DNA of 64,000 nt from Streptosporangiaceae bacterium NEAU-GS5 (GTDB taxonomy: Bacteria; Actinomycetota; Actinomycetes; Streptosporangiales; Streptosporangiaceae): assembly GCA_017592665.1 (NCBI GenBank), contig JAGFNW010000013.1:165494-229493 (forward strand). Direction: 5' to 3'. The notes beneath the pieces are model-generated. The model was not told where the DNA came from. It made no database searches and saw only the letters and a program-made list of their open reading frames with translations. Position 1 is the first letter of the stretch. Every line of letters begins with the position of its first letter. Below, piece by piece: positions 29,262-37,442 of the stretch. A program made the position numbers and the translations under genes.

Positions 29262-29894
29262 TTGGCTCTGGACAAGCAGCGGATCGTCACCGAGGCCGTC
29301 GCGCTGCTGGACGCCGAGGGTCTCGACGGCGTGACCACGCGCAAGCTGGCCGCCCGGCTCGGCGTACAGTCGCCGACCCTCTACTGGCACATCCCGAACA
29401 AGGCGGCGCTGGTCACCGCGATCGCCGAGGCGATCCTGGAGCAGCAGTTCCCCGAGCTGGAGCCGCCCGCGCCGCAGGAGGGCTGGCAGGACTGGCTGAT
29501 CGGCCTGACCGGGCGGCTGCGCCGCGCTTTGCTGGCCCACCCGGACGGGGCCCGGGTCATCGCGGCCTCCCAGCTGTCGCTCAAGATGGCCGCCATCTCC
29601 GAACTGGCGATGAGCACGCTGGTCCGGCGGGGGATCGCGCTGCGGCAGGCGCGCCTGATCGTGTTGACGGTGTTGCGCTTCACCGTCGGTTACGTCCTGG
29701 AGGAGCAGGCCGGCCGCCCCGACGCCGACGCCCTGGACGGCTTCGACATGGCCGCCTACGCCGCGGCGTATCCCACCGTCATGGCCGGCGTGGCCGAGTA
29801 CTTCCAGCCCGGCCGCACCGTCGACGATCTGTTCCGCGACTGCCTGGAGCAGATCATCCATGGTCCCGCGGCGCAGTCCGGCCCCACGTCCTGA
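29262..29894 (+). CDS. TetR-class repressor (Tn10 TetR-like DNA-binding domain)
   Basis: 210-residue repressor whose first 50 residues closely resemble the Tn10 TetR: ALDKQRIVTEAVALLDAEGLDGVTTRKLAARLGVQSPTLYWHIPNKAAL. The C-terminal TetR_C part retains GWQDWLIGLTGRLRRALLAHPDGARV and FTVGYVLEEQ. By eye, the residues that hold tetracycline-Mg in TetR(B), such as His64, Asn82, His100 and Arg104, are not conserved, so the inducer is probably another molecule. TTG 29262 is preferred because GGGAGG (29248-29253) has 8-nt spacing to it, while the GTG at 29253 overlaps that site. Autoregulation through the two tetO-like sites is expected. Confidence 0.9.
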   Translation: MALDKQRIVTEAVALLDAEGLDGVTTRKLAARLGVQSPTLYWHIPNKAALVTAIAEAILEQQFPELEPPAPQEGWQDWLIGLTGRLRRALLAHPDGARVIAASQLSLKMAAISELAMSTLVRRGIALRQARLIVLTVLRFTVGYVLEEQAGRPDADALDGFDMAAYAAAYPTVMAGVAEYFQPGRTVDDLFRDCLEQIIHGPAAQSGPTS

Positions 29895-29922
29895 TCGGCG
29901 GCCACGCCAGGAGCGAGGGGCG

Positions 29923-30528
29923 TCAGAGCCAGCCGTTGTGGCGGGCGATCGTGGCGGCCTCGATGCGGTTGCGGGTGCCGGTCTTGCCGATGGCCGACGA
30001 CAGGTAGTTGCGGACCGTGCTCTCCGACAGGTGCAGGCGTGCCGCGATGTCGGCGATGGTCGATCCGTCGGCGGCGGCGGCCAGCACGTCGCGCTCGCGG
30101 TCGGTGAGCGGGCTCGGCCCCGTGCTGAGCGCGGCGGCGGCGAGGGCCGGGTCGATGACGCGCTCCCCGTTGAGGATCCGGCGGATGGCCTTGGCCAGCT
30201 CCTCGACCGGGCCGTCCTTGACGAGGAAGCCGTACGCCCCGGCCTCCATGGCGCGGCGCAGATAGCCGGGCCGGCCGAAGGTGGTCAGGATCAGCACCCG
30301 GCAGCCGGGCAGGCGTCCCCGAAGCTCCGCGGCGGCGTCGAGGCCGCTTTTGCCGGGCAGTTCGATGTCGAGCAGGGCCACGTCGGGCCGGGTCGCCACC
30401 GCGGTGTCGACCACGGACGCGCCGTCGGCGACCTGGGCGACGATCTCGATGTCGTCTTCCAGGCCGAGCAGCAGGGCCAGGGCACCGCGCATCATGGTCT
30501 GGTCCTCGGCCAGCAGCACTTTGATCAT
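29923..30528 (-). CDS. NarL/LuxR-family response regulator
   Basis: 201-residue two-component regulator. The receiver domain has the acidic pair in LLAEDQ, the phospho-acceptor Asp54 in VALLDIELPGKSG, and KDG with the conserved Lys. The C-terminal LuxR HTH is SPLTDRERDVLAAAADGSTIADIAARLHLSESTVRNYLSSAIGKTGTRNR. It lies 5 bp downstream of the histidine-kinase gene and is last in a leftward operon of ABC ATPase, permease, kinase and regulator. It probably controls that operon, perhaps through the palindrome at 33270. Confidence 0.93.
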   Translation of the reverse strand: MIKVLLAEDQTMMRGALALLLGLEDDIEIVAQVADGASVVDTAVATRPDVALLDIELPGKSGLDAAAELRGRLPGCRVLILTTFGRPGYLRRAMEAGAYGFLVKDGPVEELAKAIRRILNGERVIDPALAAAALSTGPSPLTDRERDVLAAAADGSTIADIAARLHLSESTVRNYLSSAIGKTGTRNRIEAATIARHNGWL

Positions 30529-30533
30529 ACGGT

Positions 30534-31622
30534 TCACGCCACGGTCACGAGCAGGCTGAAGCCGCCGCCGGAAGGGGCGGCGAGGTCGAGGGTGCCGCCG
30601 ACGGCCTGGACGCGTTCGCGCAGGCCGGACAGGCCGTGGCCGGAGCCGCCGGTGTCGCCGCGGCCGTTGTCGGTGATGCGCAGTCCCGCGTCGTCGAGGG
30701 TGATCTCGCAGCGGGTGGCGTGGCTGTGGCGGATCACGTTGGTGACCCCTTCGCGTACGGCCCAGCCGAGCAGGGCGTCGGTCTCGGGCGGCAGGTCGAG
30801 GATCGGGGTGCGGATGGTGGCGCCGATCCCGGCGTCGGCCAGGGCGCGGCGGGCGTTGTCCAGCTCGACGGTCAGGCCCCGGCCCCGGTAGCCGGTGACG
30901 GCCTCGCGGACCTCGGTGAGGGCCTCGCGCCCGATGCGCTCGATGTCGGCGGCCTCCCGGGCGGCGGCCGCGGCGTCGCGGGGGGCGAGCCTTCGTACGG
31001 CCTCGGCTTTGACGACCATGACCGACAGCGTATGGCCGAGCAGGTCGTGCAGGTCGCGGGAGAAGCGGGCGCGCTCCTCGGAGACGGCGACCCGGGCCAG
31101 CTCCTGCCGGGTGGCCTTGAGCTCGCCGATGGCCTCCCACAGCCGGATGATCACGGCGGGGACGAACCCGGCGATGAACACGCTCCAGGCCAGGCTGAGC
31201 ATGGCGCCGACGCCGCCGCCGACCCAGATCATGAGCCCTACCGCCAGCAGCGCCAGCAGGAACAGCACGGGCGGGCAGGCGGGCCCTCTGATCGTGATGC
31301 CGGTCGCGATGGAGGCCAGGATCAGCAGGTAGATCCAGTTGCCGAGGAAGACGAACGAGCAGGCGACGCAGAGCAGGATCAGGACGGCCAGCAGCCTTCT
31401 GGGCTCGGGCCCGGCGGCGAAGGCGCGGTCGGTGGTCGCGATGTAGAGGGCGGCGACGGTGATCAGCGCGGTCCAGCCGAGCAGCGCGTTGGGCGGGTTG
31501 CCCTCGGTCACGAGCTCGAAGCCGGCGGGCACGCACACCACGACCCAGATGTACATGCCCTTGGCGGTCGGGCCGTTGTCGCCCCGCTCGCCGAGGGGGT
31601 CGAGCCAGCGTTTGTCGCTCAC
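30534..31622 (-). CDS. DesK-type sensor histidine kinase
   Basis: 362-residue kinase with about five membrane helices in the first 165 residues and no large extracellular domain, as in DesK-like membrane sensors. The HisKA_3 phospho-acceptor motif is EERARFSRDLHDLLGHTLSVMVVKAEA. The ATP-binding domain has REGVTNVIRHSHATRCEITL (N box), ITDNGRGDTGGSGHGLSGLRERV (G boxes) and GGFSLLVTVA at the end. It should phosphorylate the adjoining response regulator. With its ABC transporter it forms a common actinobacterial envelope-stress or drug-response unit; the stimulus is unknown. Confidence 0.93.
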   Translation of the reverse strand: MSDKRWLDPLGERGDNGPTAKGMYIWVVVCVPAGFELVTEGNPPNALLGWTALITVAALYIATTDRAFAAGPEPRRLLAVLILLCVACSFVFLGNWIYLLILASIATGITIRGPACPPVLFLLALLAVGLMIWVGGGVGAMLSLAWSVFIAGFVPAVIIRLWEAIGELKATRQELARVAVSEERARFSRDLHDLLGHTLSVMVVKAEAVRRLAPRDAAAAAREAADIERIGREALTEVREAVTGYRGRGLTVELDNARRALADAGIGATIRTPILDLPPETDALLGWAVREGVTNVIRHSHATRCEITLDDAGLRITDNGRGDTGGSGHGLSGLRERVQAVGGTLDLAAPSGGGFSLLVTVA

Positions 31623-31627
31623 GATAG

Positions 31628-32353
31628 TCAGACCTTACGCGCGCCGCGCCGGTAGGCGAATCGGGCGTACAGCCCGAACAGGGCCAGCCAGCCGGTCAGC
31701 ACGGCGACCGAGCGCAGCGTGGGCGCAGCCCCGAACGCGACGTGCCACGACAGGTCGGCGTAGTTGGCGGTCGGCGTCCACCGGGCGATCGCGGCCAGCC
31801 ACGACGGGAAGAGCGAGGCGGGGAACCACAGGCCGCCGACGACCGACAGCCCCATCGAGCAGACCACGGTGGCAAGGCCGGCCGCCTGCCCCGACATCAG
31901 GTAGCCGTTGCCGAGCCCGAGCAGGGCGAACGGCAGCGTGCCGACCCACAGCAGCCCGACCAGGGCGGCCCACTGGCCGAAGCCGAGCTCGACCCCGTTG
32001 ATCACGCGGCCGGCGGCCAGCACGGCGACCACGGCGGGCACGACCACCACGACGCCGGTCACCGCCTTGGCGGCGACGACCGCGCCCGGGGTCATCGGGG
32101 TCAGCCGCAGCTGGCGCAGCCAGCCCCGGGTCCGGTCCTCGGCGAGGCCGGCGCCGTTGTTGAGGGCGGCGCCGAGGCCTCCATAGGCGGCCATGCTGAC
32201 CATCACGAACAGGCCCGCGTCGTGGCGGTCGCCGGGGGCCAGGCCGAGGTTGGAGAACAGCAGGTACATCACGACGGGCAGCCCGATGCCGAACATCAGG
32301 AACGTGGCGTCGCGCAGGACCCGCATCAGTTCGAGCCGCAGATAACCGATCAT
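31628..32353 (-). CDS. ABC-2 type transporter permease
   Basis: 241-residue membrane protein with six hydrophobic helices and ABC-2 permease features: an N-terminal LRLELMRVLRDATFLMFGIGLPVVMYLLF, an amphipathic LAEDRTRGWLRQLRLTPMTPG, and SVVGGLWFPASLFPSWLAAIARWTPTANYADLSW near the end. It overlaps the ATPase stop by 4 bp and precedes the kinase gene by 5 bp. Such single-permease exporters commonly move lipids, peptides or antibiotics; the substrate is not evident. Confidence 0.92.
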   Translation of the reverse strand: MIGYLRLELMRVLRDATFLMFGIGLPVVMYLLFSNLGLAPGDRHDAGLFVMVSMAAYGGLGAALNNGAGLAEDRTRGWLRQLRLTPMTPGAVVAAKAVTGVVVVVPAVVAVLAAGRVINGVELGFGQWAALVGLLWVGTLPFALLGLGNGYLMSGQAAGLATVVCSMGLSVVGGLWFPASLFPSWLAAIARWTPTANYADLSWHVAFGAAPTLRSVAVLTGWLALFGLYARFAYRRGARKV

Positions 32354-33210
32354 GATCGCACCAGCCTCAGGAACGCGTCTTCGAGGTTCGCCGGGGTCAC
32401 TTCCAGGTCGCGTACGGCCCCGGCGGCCGCCAGCGCGAGCACGGTGGCGTCGGAGTCGACGCTGCGCAGATGGACGCGGTCGCCGCGGACCTCGACCGAG
32501 GTCACCCCGGGCAGCTCGGGCAGGGCCACGCCCGGGGGAGAGGTGACGGTGACCGTGGTCAGCGCGACGGTCTTCTTGATGTCGGCGCCGCTGCCGTCGG
32601 CGATCACCCGGCCCTGGTTGACCACCACGATGCGGTCGGCGTTCTCGTCGGCCTCTTCCAGGTAGTGGGTGGAGAACAAGATGGTGGTGCCGCGGGCCGC
32701 GAAGCCGCGCATGCTGTCCCAGAACTCGCGGCGGGCCTCGACGTCGAGGGCGGCCGTCGGCTCGTCCAGCACGAGCAGGTCGGGGTCGCCGGCCACGGCG
32801 ACGGCGAACCTGACCCGCTGGGCCTGGCCGCCGGACAGTTTGTCGAGCCGCCGCCCGGCCAGTTCGGTGATCTGCGCGGTGGCGAGGATCTCGGGCACGG
32901 GCAGCGGGTCGGGGTAGGTGCCGGCGACGAAGGCGACGAGCTCGCGCACGGTCACGCGGGGGATCAGGCCGCCTTCCTGCGGCATGGCGCCGACCCGCCC
33001 GGCGCGTACGGCCCGCTCGGGTGACAGGCCGAAGATGGTGGCGGTGCCGGCGTCGGGCGGGATCAGGCCGAGCAGGACGCCGATGGCGGTCGACTTGCCG
33101 GCGCCGTTGGGCCCGAGCAGCGCCACGGTCTGTCCCGGCGACAGCGTCAGCGACAGGTCGTCGACCGCGGTCACCGGCCCGAAGCGCTTGGTCACGTGGG
33201 TGAGTTGCAT
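32350..33210 (-). CDS. ABC transporter ATP-binding protein
   Basis: 286-residue ATPase. Walker A is LLGPNGAGKST, the Q-loop is VGAMPQEGGLIP, the signature LSGGQAQRV, Walker B LLVLDEPTAALD and the switch His is in LFSTHYLEEAD. A C-terminal extension of about 80 residues with alternating beta strands is typical of DrrA-like drug-export ATPases. ATG 33210 matches the family N-terminus MQLTHVTKRFG; an open frame reaches 33276 but crosses the promoter palindrome. First gene of the four-gene operon. Confidence 0.92.
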   Translation of the reverse strand: MQLTHVTKRFGPVTAVDDLSLTLSPGQTVALLGPNGAGKSTAIGVLLGLIPPDAGTATIFGLSPERAVRAGRVGAMPQEGGLIPRVTVRELVAFVAGTYPDPLPVPEILATAQITELAGRRLDKLSGGQAQRVRFAVAVAGDPDLLVLDEPTAALDVEARREFWDSMRGFAARGTTILFSTHYLEEADENADRIVVVNQGRVIADGSGADIKKTVALTTVTVTSPPGVALPELPGVTSVEVRGDRVHLRSVDSDATVLALAAAGAVRDLEVTPANLEDAFLRLVRS

Positions 33211-33269
33211 GACCTCCACGCTAGGGATCGGTGGGGTGGACCAGTAGATCGCTGGATCCTGTTCGCCGT

Positions 33270-33283
33270 GGGACAAATGTCCC
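33270..33283. promoter_or_regulatory. Palindrome GGGACA-AA-TGTCCC, candidate response-regulator operator
   Basis: Perfect 6-bp arms with a 2-bp centre, 60 bp upstream of the ABC ATPase start and about 60 bp upstream of the divergent protease gene. Placement and symmetry suit a dimeric NarL-type regulator such as the one at 29923. Confidence 0.5.
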
Positions 33284-33341
33284 TAGGCGATTGCTTTGAT
33301 TGAGGTGTAATCATGTAAGTAATTCAGTAGGAGGTGCGTGC

Positions 33342-34250
33342 ATGGATGACTACTCGCGCATCGTGTCCTCGGTCGCGGCCGAGCTGACGCCGAAGGTGGC
33401 CAGCGTGCGCGCGGGCCGTGGCAGCGGATCGGCGGTGGTGTTCACCGGCGACGGGTTCCTGCTCACCAACGCTCATGTGGTCGGTTCGGCGCGGCGGGGC
33501 ACGCTGGAGTTCTCCGACGGCACGACGCCGGACTTCACGGTCGTCGGGGCCGACCCGCTGTCCGACCTCGCGGTGATCCGGGCCCTCGGCGAGGTGCCCT
33601 CGCCGGCCGAGCTGGGCGACAGCGACCGCCTGGTGGTGGGCCAGCTGGTGGTCGCGGTGGGAAATCCGCTCGGCCTGGCCGGATCGGTGACGGCCGGGGT
33701 GGTCTCGGCGCTGGGGCGCTCGCTTCCAGCGCGCAGCGGCGGCGACGTACGGCTGATCGAGGACGTGATCCAGACCGACGCCGCGCTCAACCCGGGCAAC
33801 TCGGGCGGCGCGCTGGCCGACGCGTCTGGCACGGTGGTGGGGATCAACACCGCGGTCGCCGGGTTCGGCCTGGGGCTGGCCGTGCCGATCAACGCGACGA
33901 CCCGGTTCATCGTGAGCACGCTGATGCGCGACGGCCGGGTCCGCCGGGCGTTCCTGGGATTGGTGACCACGCCCGCGCCGCTCCCGCCGGCGATCCGTGA
34001 GCGGGTCGGTCAGCGGCGCGCGCTTCGCGTGATGGAGGTCGTGCCGGGATCACCGGCGGCTCAGGCCGGGCTTCGCGCCGGCGATCTGGTGCTGACGGCC
34101 GGGCGCAAACCGGTGGGGGACGCCCAGGGCCTGCAGCGGCTGATGTTCGCCGATGCCATCGGCAAGCCGCTGCCCATCACGGTGCTCCGCAACGACGCCC
34201 TGGTCGACGTCATCGCGGAGCCCGTCGAGTTGATGAACTCTACTTTGTAA
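33342..34250 (+). CDS. HtrA-like trypsin/PDZ serine protease without export signal
   Basis: 302-residue protease with an intact catalytic triad: His45 (TNAHVV), Asp75 (PLSDLAVI) and Ser154 (LNPGNSGGAL). A PDZ domain follows at about 215-295 (RALRVMEVVPGSPAAQAGLRAGDLVLTAGRKPVGDAQGLQRLM). HtrA/DegP relatives usually have a signal peptide or membrane anchor; this frame starts MDDYSRIVSSVAAELTPKVASVRAG and has neither, so a cytoplasmic location is likely. GTAGGAGG supports ATG 33342. The C-terminus NSTL-stop comes from the dispersed 15-mer, and the last 11 bp overlap the convergent hydrolase gene. Confidence 0.9.
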   Translation: MDDYSRIVSSVAAELTPKVASVRAGRGSGSAVVFTGDGFLLTNAHVVGSARRGTLEFSDGTTPDFTVVGADPLSDLAVIRALGEVPSPAELGDSDRLVVGQLVVAVGNPLGLAGSVTAGVVSALGRSLPARSGGDVRLIEDVIQTDAALNPGNSGGALADASGTVVGINTAVAGFGLGLAVPINATTRFIVSTLMRDGRVRRAFLGLVTTPAPLPPAIRERVGQRRALRVMEVVPGSPAAQAGLRAGDLVLTAGRKPVGDAQGLQRLMFADAIGKPLPITVLRNDALVDVIAEPVELMNSTL

Positions 34251-34253
34251 AGG
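34239..34253. repeat. Dispersed 15-mer TCTACTTTGTAAAGG, copy 3 (double stop site)
   Basis: Identical to copies at 10559 and 19921. Here it supplies the stop of both convergent genes: Ser-Thr-Leu-TAA for the protease on the plus strand, and Ala-Phe-Thr-Lys-TAG for the hydrolase on the minus strand. Confidence 0.75.
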
Positions 34254-34968
34254 CCGCGAGCTGGAGCGCCAAACCCTCAGGCTCGGAAAACATCGGCCAG
34301 TGGGAAGTCGGCAGCGCCCGGATCTCCCACCGCGGGTCGTCCATGCCGGCGAACCAGGGGTGGCCGGCGCGGATCATCTCGGTGATCTGGTCGAGCGGGA
34401 ACATGCAGCTGATCAGGCCTTTGGGCAGGGTGTCGACGGCGCCGGTGAGTTTGACGGGCTGGGTGAGGGCGCCGACGGGGTGGTCGGTGGCGCGTGTGGC
34501 CATGAGGGCGCGGTCGGCGTCGGTGAGCCCGTCGAGTTTGGTGCCGTTGGCGGCGTGTTGGTCGAGGTCGATCCAGGGGAGCCGCCAGCCGTCGCGCAGG
34601 TGGGTTTCGACGAGGTCGCGGCCGGTCATGTCGATGGGTTGGATGCCGTCAGGGATGGGTCCGGAGTCGACGTAGACGATGCGGGCGATGCGTTCGGGTG
34701 TGCGGTCGGCGGCCACGGTGGCGGGTGCGCCGGCTCCGCTGTGGGCGACGAGGATGACGTCGGTGAGGTCTTCGTAGGTGAGCAGGCCCGTGATGTCGGC
34801 GGTGTGGGTGTCGAGGGTGATGTCGGGGCCGGCCAGGTGGGCGCGGTCGGCGAGGCCGGTGAGGGTGAGCGGGTAGACGGTGTGTCCGTCGGCGCGCAGG
34901 CGGGTGGTGACGCGTTGCCAGGCCCATGCGCCGAGCCAGAATCCGGGGACGAGTACGTAGGTCGTCAT
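34240..34968 (-). CDS. Alpha/beta hydrolase
   Basis: 242-residue hydrolase resembling plant methylesterase-like and bacterial salicylate-esterase-type proteins. The oxyanion region is VLVPGFWLGAWAW, the nucleophile elbow VAHSGAGAP replaces the usual G-x-S-x-G with H-S-G-A-G, and the His lies in TSHWPMFSEPEGLA near the end. It diverges from the WYL regulator at 35012 across 43 bp with an operator-like repeat, so that regulator probably controls it. Its last 11 bp overlap the protease gene. Confidence 0.85.
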   Translation of the reverse strand: MTTYVLVPGFWLGAWAWQRVTTRLRADGHTVYPLTLTGLADRAHLAGPDITLDTHTADITGLLTYEDLTDVILVAHSGAGAPATVAADRTPERIARIVYVDSGPIPDGIQPIDMTGRDLVETHLRDGWRLPWIDLDQHAANGTKLDGLTDADRALMATRATDHPVGALTQPVKLTGAVDTLPKGLISCMFPLDQITEMIRAGHPWFAGMDDPRWEIRALPTSHWPMFSEPEGLALQLAAFTK

Positions 34969-34990
34969 GGGGTCGACGTTATGGCCGAAT

Positions 34991-35009
34991 CAGGACAGGA
35001 TTGGTCCTG
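34991..35009. promoter_or_regulatory. Operator candidate CAGGAC-N7-GTCCTG
   Basis: Perfect 6-bp arms with a 7-bp spacer fill the 43-bp gap between the leftward hydrolase and rightward WYL regulator genes. It overlaps both promoters, suggesting autoregulation plus control of the hydrolase. Confidence 0.6.
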
Positions 35010-35011
35010 TT

Positions 35012-35956
35012 ATGGAGCGGATTCTTCTTTTGCTGGAGCTTCTTCAGGCGCGGCCGGGGTTGACCGGTCCGGAGTTGGCGGCCCGGCTGGGGGTGGATGA
35101 GCGGTCGGTGCGGCGGTATGTGGTGCGGTTGGTGGAGTTGGGGGTGCCGGTGGAGGCGGGGCGGGGCCGGTATGGGGGTTATCGGCTGTTGCCGGGGTTC
35201 AAGCTGCCGCCGTTGATGTTTTCCGATGATGAGGCGGCGGCGGTGGTGCTGGGGTTGGTGGCGGGGCGGTGGACGGGTTTGGCGGTGGGTGAGCGGGCGA
35301 GTGAGAGCGCGCTGGCGAAGATCGAGCGGGTGTTGCCGGTGGCGTTGCGGGAGCGGGTGCGTGCCGTGCAGGAGACGGTGGCGGTGACGGGGCGGGGTTC
35401 TGGTGGGGTGGCGCCGGATGCGTCGGCGTTGCTGGCGGTGGCCGATGGGGTGCGGCGGCGCAGGAGGGTGCGGCTGGGATATCGGTCGTTTCGTGGTGAG
35501 GTGACCGAGCGTGATGTCGATCCGTATGGGCTGGTGTTTCATTCGGGGCGTTGGTATGCGGCGGGGTTGGATCATTTGCGGGGGTCGGTGCGTACGTTTC
35601 GGGTGGATCGGGTGGTGTCGGCGGTGGTGCTGGAGGGTGAGTTCGTGGTGCCGTCGGATTTCGATCCGGTGGGGCAGGTGATGGCGGGGCTGGCGGCGGT
35701 GCCGTATCGGCATGAGGTCGTGGTGGTGTTGCGGACGAGTTTGGCGCAGGCGTCGCGGCGGTTGCCGGCGTCGGTGGCGCGGCTGGAGGAGGTCGCGGGC
35801 GGGGTGCGGATGACGGCGCGGGCGGAGAGTTTGGCGGGGGTGGCGCAGATGCTGGCGGGGTTGGGGTGGGGGTTTTCGGTGGTGGCTCCGGCGGAGTTGC
35901 GTGGGGAGGTGCGGGCGTTGGCGGCGCGGCTGGTGGCCGATTCAGAGGAGGGTTAG
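35012..35956 (+). CDS. YafY-type HTH/WYL-domain regulator
   Basis: 314-residue regulator. The N-terminal HTH (MERILLLLELLQARPGLTGPELAARLGVDERSVRRYVVRLVELGVPVEAGRGRYGGYRL) is the YafY type. The WYL domain near 145-210 has RRVRLGYRSFRGEVTERDVDPYGLVFHSGRWYAAGLD and a following RTFRVDRV. A C-terminal WCX extension completes it. Such proteins bind nucleotides or small ligands and often regulate a divergent gene. The frame is unusually rich in G (GGG, GTG and TTG codons). It overlaps the convergent radical-SAM gene by 15 bp. Confidence 0.92.
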   Translation: MERILLLLELLQARPGLTGPELAARLGVDERSVRRYVVRLVELGVPVEAGRGRYGGYRLLPGFKLPPLMFSDDEAAAVVLGLVAGRWTGLAVGERASESALAKIERVLPVALRERVRAVQETVAVTGRGSGGVAPDASALLAVADGVRRRRRVRLGYRSFRGEVTERDVDPYGLVFHSGRWYAAGLDHLRGSVRTFRVDRVVSAVVLEGEFVVPSDFDPVGQVMAGLAAVPYRHEVVVVLRTSLAQASRRLPASVARLEEVAGGVRMTARAESLAGVAQMLAGLGWGFSVVAPAELRGEVRALAARLVADSEEG

Positions 35957-36976
35957 TTGTTCGTGGCCGGGGGTGGTGGCGGGTGGGGGTTGGCGCCATC
36001 GGGGTGGCGGGGGTGCGTCGGTCGGCCGGTTTCGGCCGATGCCGTGCTGGGTGGCGAGGTCGGCGACCTGCTGGGTGATCTTGTGCTGGTATGCCTTGGG
36101 GGCGTAGGCGCCGCGGCCGTAGAGCTCGAGGTAGCGGGGGATGAGGCGGGGGTGTTCGCGGGACAGCCAGGCGAGGAACCATTCGCGGGCGCCGGGGCGT
36201 AGGTGGAGGACGATGGGGGTGATGTGGGTGGCGCCGGCGGCGGCGATCTGGCGGACGGTCTGGTCGAGTTGGGCGGGGGAGTCGCTGAGGTAGGGGAGGA
36301 TCGGCGCCATGAGGACGGGGCAGTCGATGCCGTGGTCGTTGAGGGTGGCGCAGACGTGCAGGCGGGTGCGTGGGGCGGGGGTGCCGGGTTCGACGGCGCG
36401 CCACAGGTCGGGGTCGGTCGATCCGATGGAGACGGCGGCGCCGACGGTGGTGACCTGGGCGGCTTGGGTGAGCAGGTCGAGGTCGCGGAGGATGAGGCTG
36501 CCTTTGGTGAGGATGCTGAAGGGGTTGGCGGCGTCGCGGAGTGCGGTGATGATGGGGCGCATGAGCTGGTAGCGGCCTTCGGCGCGTTGGTAGGGGTCGA
36601 CGTTGGTGCCCATGGCGATGTGGCCGCCGTGCCAGCGGGGTGCGGTGAGCTCGCGTCGGGTGAGCTGCCCGGCGTTGATCTTCACGATCACTTTGGTGTC
36701 GAAGTCGGCTCCGCTGTCCAGATCAAGGTATTCGTGCGTTTTGCGGGCGAAGCAGTAGATGCAGGCGTGGGTGCAGCCTCTGTAGGGGTTGATGGTCCAT
36801 TGGAAGGGGACGCGGCTGGCGCCGGGGACGCGGTTGATGATGCTGCGGGCGTGGATCTCGTAGAAGGTGATCCCGCGGAACTCGGGGGTGTCGAAGGTGC
36901 GGGCGACGGCGCCGCGGGCGATCAGTGGTGGTTGGGCCTGACCGTCGTCGATCAGCCGCAGGTTGTCCCAGCGCAT
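35942..36976 (-). CDS. Radical SAM protein, Rv2578c family
   Basis: 344-residue radical SAM protein. The 4Fe-4S motif is CTHACIYCF (C-x3-C-x2-C) within NPYRGCTHACIYCFARKTHEYLDLDSG, which is diagnostic for the Rv2578c/SplB-like actinobacterial family. Later blocks HIAMGTNVDPYQRAEGRYQLMR, PFSILTKGSLILRDLDLL and AAVSIGSTDPDLW also fit. A Pro/Arg-rich tail ends GHEQLTLL. Substrate unknown; photoproduct-lyase-like chemistry has been suggested for relatives. ATG 36976 (MRWDNLRL) is preferred over 36994 from family N-termini, though no clear ribosome site is seen for either. Confidence 0.92.
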   Translation of the reverse strand: MRWDNLRLIDDGQAQPPLIARGAVARTFDTPEFRGITFYEIHARSIINRVPGASRVPFQWTINPYRGCTHACIYCFARKTHEYLDLDSGADFDTKVIVKINAGQLTRRELTAPRWHGGHIAMGTNVDPYQRAEGRYQLMRPIITALRDAANPFSILTKGSLILRDLDLLTQAAQVTTVGAAVSIGSTDPDLWRAVEPGTPAPRTRLHVCATLNDHGIDCPVLMAPILPYLSDSPAQLDQTVRQIAAAGATHITPIVLHLRPGAREWFLAWLSREHPRLIPRYLELYGRGAYAPKAYQHKITQQVADLATQHGIGRNRPTDAPPPPRWRQPPPATTPGHEQLTLL

Positions 36977-37112
36977 CCCTTGATTAGAACACATGTACGA
37001 GCATGACTGCCAGGTTGAAGGGAGTGCAAATAGGGGGTCGGGAAACGGCTAACGATCTTGCGAGCAGGGCAAGAATGCGGTCATACACCGCGGGTTCCTG
37101 AGAGGTGCTTCA

Positions 37113-37388
37113 ATGGCCTGGTCGCAGGACGAAGAGCGCATGCTCGCGATGATCGAGCGGCATCTGAGCGATGAGGATCCCCGACTGGCCGCCCGGCTCG
37201 ACTCGTTCAACTCGCGTGTGGATCGCCGCGAGCGGGGGCGGAAGAGGGATGCCAGTGTGCCGCGGCGGCGCCGCTGGCCGCGCAGGTCGACCATTGTGAT
37301 CATCGTGAGCTGGTTGCTGATCGCGACGTTGGTGGCCACGTTGCTGATCATGGCGTTCCGGCACGACGCGGCGGCGATCGGCGTCTGA
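37113..37388 (+). CDS. DUF3040 family membrane protein
   Basis: 91-residue protein typical of DUF3040. A conserved N-terminal acidic helix (WSQDEERMLAMIERHLSDEDPRLAARLDSF) is followed by a basic linker and one hydrophobic segment (STIVIIVSWLLIATLVATLLIMAF). These small membrane proteins are widespread in actinobacteria and have no assigned function. The gene stands alone between the radical SAM gene and the MerR operon. Confidence 0.9.
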   Translation: MAWSQDEERMLAMIERHLSDEDPRLAARLDSFNSRVDRRERGRKRDASVPRRRRWPRRSTIVIIVSWLLIATLVATLLIMAFRHDAAAIGV

Positions 37389-37442
37389 GCGGCTTGACGG
37401 TCTGAGGGCTTGACGGGTGTGCGGGCTCCGGGCCGGGGTTTG

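Noticed and set aside
34979..35713. His/Arg/Pro-rich minus-strand frame opposite the WYL regulator
   Set aside because: Antisense of a clear WYL gene in a strongly G-biased stretch; no start signal or domain.
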